Assembly (NCBI GenBank): GCA_000320545.1
Contig: ADNK01000313.1
Span: forward strand, 1-64,000
Length of the DNA: 64,000 nucleotides
Direction of reading: 5' to 3'
Source of the DNA: Bigelowiella natans CCMP2755
Lineage: Eukaryota; Cercozoa; Chlorarachniophyceae
The notes beneath the pieces are model-generated. The model saw only the letters and a list, made by a program, of their open reading frames with translations, was not told the origin of the DNA and searched no databases. Numbering within the stretch: the stretch's first letter is position 1; the number at the start of each line of letters is the position of its first letter. The position numbers and the translations under genes are program-made. This document shows positions 54,579 to 64,000 of this stretch, in pieces.

Positions 54579-55858
54579 TCAGTGTATAAGCGTAAACAGT
54601 TGTAAAGAGGCGTAATAGAAATGATCAACAAGGTTTGTGTTGGCAATTAAGAAGTGATCCACCACCGTTTCATCAATTAAACTATGGTAAATAAATAGAA
54701 TTTTCACTTCACAGTTTGTTCGCATTGCCACTGCAAGACTGGCAAACCTTGCCTTGCAGCATTGCCATTTACAAAAATAATACGAAACACAACCACTTGT
54801 GTCTTTAGGACGGAATTCATTGTTCAAAGAGAAAAATAAATATCTCTTACGTCTATAAGACTTCTCATTATCAACATCCTCCTCCTCCTTATTAAAAATA
54901 TTACTCGAATTTCCATTATGCCACATTTTCTGTAAGGTCCAATCCAGTAGGTTACGCCATCCTTTTTTATATCGATCAATGCAATATTTTGATTGTTAGT
55001 ATTTAAATGTTTTTTAATGTGCAAATATAGACTATATTTTGTCGATTTCCTAATTTATTGGTAAAATTTTCTTCGAAAATGCTCACTTTCCCGACAGCCT
55101 CAACTACAATAGTATACTGCATATCGCAGAATAGCTTTTACTGCTCAGATCCATTAACTACTTGCCATTCTTTCTAAGAAAGCTTCTAAACTACCTCTGT
55201 GAAATATGAGCGAGATATATTCGCAGGAGTGCCAGTATGATTTTTCCGCATGATAGTGAGACTGTTGTAATTTATGGTGATTTAATGGAGCTATCAATAT
55301 TCTATTAGGTACTAGCAAGCAGCAGCAAAAATGAAAAGTATTAGTCATAGTGATATTATTATTATTATTATTATTAGTAGTAGTAGTAGTAGCGGTAATA
55401 TTGATAACCGAAGGTTTTTCAGGAGAGACAAATAAAGAAAAGACGAAAAGATAATCAAACTAATTTATGACAAATTCTTCCTCGATAATCATATAACTAT
55501 CGTGAAGCTATCTTCACGTTATTTGATAACATGACCAAAATTCGACTCCAACCCCGTGTAGATACACACAATAACACCAAATCAAATTGCAAACTTTCTC
55601 TCTTCCTCTCTTTCCTCTTGCAAATTAATTTGATAATTACTGTTTGTAGTTAATACTATTTTACTTCATAACTTTAGTATCTTACTGTTTAAGAACATCC
55701 GGCTCAAAATCTCCAAGTGGCGTGCTTTCATTTGGCCTGAATTCTGCGATAGTCCTTTTCTGCTGTGCTGTATTAAGTGAAGACCTGCCGTGATTAATGG
55801 CGTGTAAGGCGGAGGTTCTTCCACATTTTATTTGTTTTCCTCTTTTGATTCGTATCAT
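54579..55858 (-). CDS. Orphan gene Z, about 180 residues
   Basis: Four exons chain in phase: 55686-55858, 55162-55196, 54851-54961 and 54579-54802. Visible sequence: a basic start (MIRIKRGKQIKCGRTSALHA), LGDFEPDVLKQ joined to GSLEAFLERMA, then RWRNLLDWTLQKMWHNGN, and a Cys-containing C-terminal part (SYYFCKWQCCKARFASLA). The C-terminal Cys pattern is vaguely FLYWCH-like (aromatic, C, C, AR) but too short to claim. The ATG at 55858 is the best in-frame start; the frame is open further upstream. The function is unknown. Confidence 0.45.
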
Positions 55859-56117
55859 TGATGGCAAGCAGGCGCAATGAGAGAATACGATATGTAATCT
55901 TGATATTATATTATTTTCTTGTGAATACAGTGTAAAATTCATCCATGTTTTATGCCTCAACATAATCGTCAACAAACACAAATGTATTATGTGTGAAAGT
56001 GCAGTCTGTACTCTGGCATTAGCATAGTCCTCATTTCAGTCGAAATTCCCTTATCCTTTTGCGCGTAGTAGCTGTACTGACGATTTAAAAGTACCTGCTC
56101 CGGTTTTGTCTATTTTT

Positions 56118-56119
<2 letters not shown>

Positions 56120-56150
<31 letters not shown>

Positions 56151-56159
56151 TCATAAGTG

Positions 56160-56220
<61 letters not shown>

Positions 56221-56227
56221 GCACATA

Positions 56228-56264
<37 letters not shown>
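56120..56264. repeat. Cluster of (AC)n, (CT)n(AT)n and (GT)n tracts
   Basis: Three dinucleotide blocks just downstream of the LanC-like stop codon. AC and GT blocks are mutually complementary. 55859-56307 holds nothing else. Confidence 0.9.
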
Positions 56265-56266
<2 letters not shown>

Positions 56267-56307
56267 CATCCACAACACAATCGCTTTCATGTGTTGGCCA
56301 TGCTACA

Positions 56308-58243
56308 TTAGCGACAATAGAATAAAACAGTAGCAGCAAGAGCAGCATCCAATGCAGCATAATCTACGTCAAGATATTTCCTCTCGGCGAGGACATTCTC
56401 CCACCATTCCTATGGGTAAAACGAGAATGCAGCAGGTGGAAACAAATAAGATTTAATTAACTTTCAGCCTGACAAATATGTGTCGACTTACTCCATAACT
56501 GTCTTGTCAATTTTAATTACACATAATTACAAAATTCTACGTAATTGCTATTATCATCATCATCATCATCATCATGATCAATCAACCATCATCTCCATGA
56601 TTTATATATGTATATAATTATTCTTGTCAGCATGTATTATGTTGTTTGTACCTTGGAGAAATTGAACGATGGAGACTGTGATGAGCCTATTCCCACCCCT
56701 GTTATTTCTTCCATGGGACTAGTTGTTCCACAGAGGAACAACGCAAACGCTCCAGCTCGCCCTTTCACAATTTTGTGTTAATGTCTTGATAATTATGAAA
56801 ATTTGTTCCTAACCACACCATCTTTTTCCTTCTTCCTACTATCGATATTTTGTACAAAAATCTTATTCCGTAAGTTATTGCTACTCCCACTCTCCTCTTT
56901 TAATTTCTCCTTTTTCTGTTCTGTCGCTTATACCGAGCCAGCGACATTGTTCGATTCCCTTAGTAACTCTTGCCATGCTTAAGAATGCATACCTATGTTT
57001 TTTCAATCAATGTTTTGAACAAACTAATTCAATGTAAAGTAACTACTTTGTTCGATATATAAGTAAAAACGTCGTAATTTTAGGCGAGAATCAAAAAGCG
57101 ATTTTAACGAATAGCACGTTTTATTTGACCCATTCCCTGCCACCCCATGACAAAGGCCTGCAAAATCAACATCATCACCGAGCAGAAACACAAGAACAAG
57201 TGAGAATAAGTAAAACTTTTTTGTCATTGTTTATGAAAATGGAGCAGTGACTTTAAGGAATATGGGATAACTTTGTCACAAGATGACACAGTCATTTTTA
57301 TACGTGCAATTTCATTGTGTTGATTACCTGCTGATTTCTTCACTAAGCCCTTGTGCCATATCTTTAGTGTGTGGAAATTAACAATTACAGCATACAACAC
57401 GTAGTTTCCCAATCAATGACGTATTGCACACGTTCAGGCTACATCTAGTGTTCATATGCCTTGTTCCTCAAAGACATGTGAATATCATAGTATTTTTCTT
57501 CACCATATTTGCAGTTCTCCTAGCTTCGTTGAGGAAAGCCTTCTTTTTTCCAAACACAGAGTAAGCTTTACAAAACAGCATCACCAAACCTGCAGCGAAC
57601 AAGCAAGCCAATCAGACAACCGCAATGAATAACGACAATCACTAGTTGTAACAATTGTTTTAAGTCTTTTTATGGCATTGTTTATTTATTTAATTAAAAT
57701 AAAATCTACAAACTAAACAGAAACGATATAATGACATACTAGTTGCCCCATGAGCCCATTGTACATCATCATCTAGCTTCTCGGTCGAAGCAGTCCCGTC
57801 ATCAGAAACTCGTAGGAGTGAGAGGAAGTCGTATTTTTCTTTGCCTGGCCCTCCTCCCCTGAAGGATTATTATTTTTATAACAACGAAGTTCTTTTTGCT
57901 CTGTGACCATATTTTGTGTTGTAGTATTGCTCATGATTTGGGTGTTGAATAGGTTGTAAGACGTGTACCTAGAGGGTGACAATTTTAAGATCGCATTCAA
58001 GGACTCATGAATGAATTGCTGATATCAGAGGAAGACAACAGGGGGTGAATATTATCTATCATTTTCTCTAAATATAATTACAGAATAACGGAAGAACAAA
58101 TATCTCATCCCAGTATAATAGTTGCAGATGAATCAATTTTATGTTTCATTGGACTTCAGTTAAAATCTCAACCATCTTTTCCACCTCCATCCCCCTCCCC
58201 CACGCCCTTGTTTGATCGATCGTCTTATTTCCTGAAAATATAA

Positions 58244-58275
<32 letters not shown>

Positions 58276-59406
58276 CGGTGGCTTCTGTGCACTCATTGAG
58301 GATACCGGTCGGACATGATAATAGAGACATCAGCACTCCTGCAACAAACAACAGAAAATCAACAATTATGATGATGGTCATGGCGATGATTTGAAGATGA
58401 TGCTCATGATGAATAAAATATAAGTGCATGCAACAGAAAGAGGTACGCACCTATTAGTCCATGGGCAGCACCCAAATATACGGAATCTTCAATACCGTAC
58501 ATTAAGGGCAAGTCCTGCGTTTGTTATTATACAAGGAGAACGTATGATGTGTCTCAATAAATGCATGTAGCATTCATTATAATATTACTCGGGCACCAAA
58601 AATCCGCTAAGTAGCTAGCACCTTCTACCTCTATTTGCATTTTTTCTTCCTGCATATTTGTGTCCTGATAAAAAGAAGTTTCAAATATAATATGATACAT
58701 ACTCAAAGAACTCAATATACTTTATAAATGTACATGTAGAATGCCTCCCATATGTATTAGTAGGCCCATGTACCATTGAACCAACAACGATGATAATAAG
58801 AAAAGTATTATTGTATGTATGTTATTCTTTTCTTGTTCTCGTTCTTCTTGTTCTTCTTCCTCTTCTGGTCTCTTTCTCTTTTTTCGTGGTCATGATTCTA
58901 CTTGTACCTGATGATTCCCCATATTTTTTATTCTGTTCTTCACTGTTCTAACACGTGCCCTTCCCTGAGAAATAAAAGGTGATGATCATGATGTTGTATT
59001 AAGTAAAATGTGCAGAGTGTGATGGATGGGTCTGAAGATAAAGTAGTGAGATGATGGATACATCTTAAAACTTTCTTGTTGCTACTAGAATACTTTTACA
59101 ACAATCCATAAACAAATCAATAGTGTTTGTTATTTTGCTATCGTACGATGTTGATTGGTAATGTATGATTCCTACTGTTGCTAGAAGGTATATTATCAGT
59201 AGTAGAGACAGTAAATTGTTGTTGTTATGATCATCATGCCAGAAGAAGTCAGATTATGAAAAGGACGGACCTCTTCAACGAGTCTCCGAATTAGCAACTC
59301 GATCTATGTTGTAGTAGCGGTATACAACATGAATTATTATCACATCAGCGTGTACATACAATCCAATCAACCCAAAAAATTTGTTTGCTGTCGGTTGGTT
59401 GATTAG

Positions 59407-59453
<47 letters not shown>

Positions 59454-59525
59454 GCCAAAAAACAGTATTTTGTGTTCCACATTCTCTCCCTCTCTCTCCT
59501 CTCCTGGACACGCTCCCGTTTTTAC

Positions 59526-59572
<47 letters not shown>

Positions 59573-59573
59573 T

Positions 59574-59607
<34 letters not shown>

Positions 59608-61192
59608 CCGCGCATATATAAGTAGCAATACTGTTTGATCAGAAAGAAGGCCTTTGGTGTCATTGAATATCTTTCGCAGGGAAATTGTCGCGAGCAAGTA
59701 GCCGGCCCTTCCATACAGGAAGCCATCATCTATGAATTGTATGTTTATTGTATACATTTGTATACGATAACGAACGCACCTCTAATTTATATTTGTTGTA
59801 TACATTTGTATACGATAACAAACGCACCTCTACGGCTACTACTACTAACTATATGATGATCAAAAAATCCCATAGTAGTAGGTAGGTTGCATCGGTATTA
59901 TTATAATTATGGCAACAATAATATTCAGTCGCAGTTATGGCCGTAGTAGAATATATTGAAAAATGGTTGTAGATGACTGACGCTGAAATAGTTTTCCCAG
60001 CGCGTAAGGGGCATAGGAGGAAAATCTAGCCAGATAATCGTCCGAAGTCATGCGTTTCTGTGTGTGTCAACAGCACTATCAAGGGACAATTTTCAAATTG
60101 GAATTTGAAATGATTCCTAAACTAATGTATATATATATATATATATATATATATTTAAATGTACACACACACACACACACATATATATATTTATATATAT
60201 ATCATATAAATATGTGTTAGGAGGGTGTGTGTGTATCAGAAAATACAGAAATATTCACTTATATGTGAATGCACACGTTTTGTTTGTTGTTGGTGTTCTC
60301 GGAAATATAAGAGAATAATTGGAACCTTACCACTAAAAATCATCCTTTTGTTTGGATCAGAAGAAATAGATGAATTTCCATAAAATTAGTAGACATACAT
60401 CGTTAATATATAACATATCTATCATATCATTACTACCATAGTATCGTTGATGACATTTGACGCTGTTCCATTCACCAATAACGGTATGGAAGCAGCAGCA
60501 GTAGTGTCTTTTTCCGATAGTGATGATTTCCATTTGTTATCATCATCTCCCTGTTGTTGTTGTTCTTCTTCTTCAACCATCGTGTTGTTTCCACATCTAC
60601 TACTACTACTACTACTACCGCTGGTGTTGTTATTATTGGTGGTGGTCCCTCTCAAGCGCTCATGCTCTCTTTCAATGATTGCATTCACGTATGCAACCTG
60701 ACCGTTACAAGAAACAACAGCATCAGCAGTTTAAGGTAAGCAAATAGAAGCACTTTACCAACTATGCCGTAACGATAATGCTAGCGAAAGCAGTAGCAGA
60801 AGAAGAAGAAGAAGAAGAAGAAGAAGAGGTTGAAGGAGAACGAAAAGGTGCAGGAGGAGGGGGGAAGGGGGGAGGAGGAGGAAGAATATCGATGGCAACT
60901 AAGTTAAGGTTGAGTACTTGTAGTGTTAGTTAATATTGTTTAGTATCTTCTAATGGCCCACCCCTGCGAGACCACAAGGCACACCACATGCGTAAGAACG
61001 TAGATCTTCGTACCATTCTTTAGGAGCAGTGCCTTCATAGATTATATATTATATCGTCATCATTACGCATACATGCATGCATTCATTTAGTGCATTCATC
61101 CATGTGTTGATTCATCTCATCTTTCAATTCTTGCAGCAGCGCCATGTGAAGAGAGGAGGTTGTTGTTATAATATCGTTACTACCACTACTAC

Positions 61193-61229
<37 letters not shown>

Positions 61230-61236
61230 GATAATA

Positions 61237-61267
<31 letters not shown>

Positions 61268-62330
61268 TCATCTATAGGAGGACCTCGAACTCCTCGAACC
61301 CGAGCACTATTAAGAAATCGTTTTTTCTCGTACTTATTGAATTGCCTGGAATAAATATCTATTAGTACATCATAGCCTGGAGGATGTGATGAGCGTAGTA
61401 ACAACAAATACGACAACGTATTATTTGTTCTGGTGCTTGCTTCTACTACTGCCGCTGCTGTATGATGATCCTATGCTCTTTCAATTAACAGTCTATATTT
61501 CATCGAATAGGATCATAATAATAAGAATAATGACAATAACAATTTGAGACATGGAATCATGGGGGGGGGGGGGGGGGGGAGGATATTTTCGCCTAATTAC
61601 ATATACTAATGGCGTTATATACACTACTACAATCTTGCCCTCATTATCATCATCATCTTCTTCTATCTCTTCATCAAGCTATTTTAATATATTTCCCACC
61701 ACTGATTATAGCTGACGTAACGTCGAGTTTAATTTTCTTTCCCCAATTTATTATAGCTGACGTAACGACGTAATATTTATTATTATTACGGGTTTTGGCT
61801 AATCGGTAGAGAAGATATGATACTCCAGGACTGCCGCTATATACTTCCCCAGCAGGAAAACATCGTGAGCGTTGAATTATGTAGCTGAAATTTATGAGAA
61901 CATAAGTAACCATTGTGCTCAATAAGAGGATTTGCGAATACTATGTACATATTATAATCCCCATCCATATAGAATTTCATCAGATTAGTAGAGAGAATAA
62001 TAGTACGTGGCAATCTCCTTTGCTTGAAGCGCAACCCACCGGAAAAAGGACGGACTGGTTAAAATTAAATAAAACGAGCGTGATATTATGAGAGAAGTAG
62101 TAGATTGAACTTTAGATTAACTATCAAAGAGGAAGGCCCCCAGGGAGGGAAAGGGGTTGGGGGGGGGGGGTGCGGGTCGAAGGAAGGAACCGTTTGGCAA
62201 AATGCCATGATCAATTCTTGAAAGAGGAAAGGAAAAGTAACGAACACAAATATATACGTACAGAGCAGAAAAAAAAAACATTATTATTAGCATCCATCCC
62301 ATCCCATATAATGTAGACCTCATACTTACG

Positions 62331-62370
<40 letters not shown>

Positions 62371-63757
62371 CCATTCATTAGTACCCCACCCACCTAATGT
62401 CGATCTCCGACATGCGGTTCCTAAAGTATTTGCTGTTGCTGTTGCTGCTGCTGCTGCTGCTGATATTAACGCTATTTTTACTTCCTGCTTCTACTTTGCC
62501 ATTGTTATAAATATCTTCTGATTTCACTGATGCGTCATTCACTCCTTCATCATTTTTCTTCTCGTGCTCATCCTCCTCCTGCTCCTCCTCTTTTTCCTCT
62601 TCATCCCAGTCGTCCAGTCCAATGTCCTCCTCCTCCTCCTCCTCCTCCTCCTCCTCCTCCATGGCTTCTCCCTCTTCTTGTCTGTGCAAATCTTCAGCAT
62701 CATTATTAGAAACAGGCAGGGATTGTAGTATTGCACCCTCTTCAGTACCAAAATTTTCTTCTAAAATTCTGCTGACGTCTTGCTCGGGGTGAGCAGCTAC
62801 GTTATTATTATTATTATAAGGATCCGAACGAGGAGGAGGAGGAGGAAGAACATCGTCGTCGTGTCTAGCAATGATGTCCTCATCATCAACAGCGTAGGTT
62901 GGTGCATCTGGTGGAATCATTGATTGTTGTTCCGTAGGATCCTGGTCAGAATGTTGTTCCCTCTCTAGCATGTAGTTCGGATATTGCATGACGTTACGAT
63001 AACTTTCCTCGACGACGCCCTTATTATTCGCCGCCATCATCCGAGTAGCAGGATGATCATCATTACCGCCATGAACCTCGGTGGTACCTAGCTGGTCATA
63101 CGATGAGGAAGGAGCCTCCCTGCCTATGGCTAGCTGGTTGTACGGTGAGGAGGAAGCCTCAGCCTCAGCCTCAGCCTCAGCCTCTGGGGGTAGTGGATCT
63201 GGTGCCTGGTAAAGGGTGCTATGATCCTCCAAATTGATATTAGCTTCATCATAATGAAATTGAGAATCTCCCCCTGAAATAACATCAAACGACAGGGGGA
63301 TTAGAAGAAGTCCTCCTCATATCAAACGACAAGCCGATGATGCTTTTACAGATCTCCTCATCATCATCCGCATCTTTAATCCTTTGTGTGTTCAGGAACT
63401 ACTACGACTATTACTACTACTACTACTACTACTACAACATCAAGCTGGAACTAAACTGTGATAACTATCGCCGTCTATTCAAATGAATCTAATGCGAGTC
63501 AGAAAAACAGCCTACAATCAAAGTAGTTTAAAAACTACTAGTAAGGTTAGTAGGCGAGAAAGTGCCTCTCGCATGCTGTATTTCCAGCCCTTACATCTAC
63601 AAAAACATCGAATATAGTTCAAAAAATGATAATAACAATACCTCGGAGCCTTCGGGAGAGAGTTTGGAAGAATGAGAAATCGTAGCAGCTATTGTCAGCA
63701 GCCCTTTGTCGTCCACCATTATCATTACCGTAGCGTGGTCGCTTGATATCCTCTCGC
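56308..63757 (-). CDS. LanC-like protein (LANCL) with long acidic N-terminal extension; one zinc ligand missing
   Basis: A 20-exon chain in consistent phase runs from 63642-63757 to the stop at 56308 (735 residues). The 880-nt exon at 62394-63273 encodes an acidic, Asn/Ser-rich region with a Glu run. The LANCL core follows: VYSGSPGVSYLLYRLAKT (61790-61884), DFLIVLGFE joined to VAYVNAII, LYGRAGYLLATIS (59632-59729), YLGAAHGLIG (58451-58514), DDDVQWAHGAT (57740-57858), IWHKGLVKKSAG joined to LCHGVAGNG and YAFLSMARV. LanC enzymes and LANCLs bind zinc with a Cys in WCHG and the Cys-His of a later CHG; here the first motif reads WAHG (codon GCT), the second is intact. The usual final FEGxAG motif is also not recognisable. 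Animal LANCLs add glutathione to dehydroamino acids; this protein may be a pseudoenzyme or use other chemistry. The true N-terminus probably lies beyond the window. Confidence 0.8.
59409..59605. repeat. (GA)n, (TA)n and (GT)n tracts in a LanC-like intron
   Basis: GA run at 59409-59450, TA run at 59527-59566, GT run at 59577-59606, all inside one intron. Confidence 0.9.
59750..59832. repeat. Tandem duplication, about 43 bp, in a LanC-like intron
   Basis: Two copies of GTATACATTTGTATACGATA followed by ACGCACCTCTA. The core GTATACATTTGTATAC is itself an inverted repeat. Confidence 0.85.
61561..61579. repeat. Poly-G tract
   Basis: About 19 consecutive G within a LanC-like intron; transcribed as poly-C on the gene strand. 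Confidence 0.9.
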
Positions 63758-63833
63758 CTGTCCCCAATAGGAAAAAAGGTGGTAAATTTTAGCAAAGTCC
63801 AAGTTCTACACGCACACGCTTACACTTACACAT

Positions 63834-63834
<1 letters not shown>

Positions 63835-63870
<36 letters not shown>
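63835..63870. repeat. (AC)n microsatellite
   Basis: AC run near the right edge, probably in an upstream intron of the LanC-like gene. An ATG-led minus-strand frame at 63911-63956 could be an early exon but does not join in phase. Confidence 0.85.
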
Positions 63871-63871
<1 letters not shown>

Positions 63872-64000
63872 AAAGACACACGCAAACACGCATGCCTGCG
63901 CACGCACTACCATCTGAGGATGCTACTTCGACGCTGCTCAGTCCATCTTGTTCCATGACCTAGCCACATCCCAGTCAGCGTTGTCAACACAACCATCATG

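Noticed and set aside
61284-61345. Frame NKYEKKRFLNSARVRG in a LanC-like exon
   Set aside because: Its exit phase does not join the next exon. The other frame (DFLIVLGFE) connects on both sides and matches the LANCL FLxGxxG region.

Overview
The window is nuclear DNA of a eukaryote, most likely a microbial alga or protist; I cannot name the lineage. Almost every gene is cut by short GT-AG introns (about 50-300 nt in most genes, longer in one), and I checked exon chains by splice-phase agreement. The gene set fits a non-animal eukaryote: an HPP-family membrane protein, an MscS-type mechanosensitive channel and a 7TM-RGS receptor sit beside general eukaryotic genes (F-box/LRR protein, ATAD5/Elg1, a ubiquitin-specific protease, a LanC-like protein, a tRNA-Val).

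Layout from left to right. 588-1633 (-): part of an unidentified gene with beta-propeller-like exons. 1871-1944 (-): tRNA-Val(AAC). 2298-4020 (+): F-box/LRR protein. 4708-6297 (-): HPP protein. 6333-8050 (+): orphan gene Y. 8.4-11.7 kb: large non-coding island with a fold-back element. 11976-13220 (-): orphan gene X. 13886-19933 (+): ATAD5-like PCNA unloader. 21201-22985 (-): MscS channel. 24206-28046 (+): 7TM-RGS protein with a long insertion in the RGS domain. 29386-31261 (-): coiled-coil protein, perhaps SLF2-like. 31648-35912 (+): multi-exon coiled-coil protein. 36.1-38.0 kb: second large island. 38158-50248 (+): USP3/USP44-like deubiquitinase in 38 exons. 52481-53242 (-) and 54579-55858 (-): two small orphan genes. 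56308 to about 63757 (-): LanC-like protein with an acidic N-terminal extension, probably running past the right edge.

Two patterns organise the window. Genes lie in divergent pairs with short shared upstream regions, and the spacers where transcription converges carry islands of distinctive sequence (GCATGC, TGCATGCA and CTAGCTAG words, CpG-rich, no convincing ORFs). Away from the islands, introns and spacers are full of microsatellites. In the deubiquitinase and LanC-like genes, (TAG)n tracts often start right at splice donors, and the same introns may end in complementary (CTA)n or (TTC)n tracts.

The genes form no single pathway. Themes are genome maintenance and ubiquitin (ATAD5, USP, F-box, possible SLF2-like) and membrane sensing (7TM-RGS, MscS, HPP). 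The least expected findings are the complementary intron-end repeats, the convergent-spacer islands, the LanC-like protein that lacks one zinc ligand, and the RGS domain split by about 400 residues that contain an in-frame dinucleotide repeat removable as an intron.
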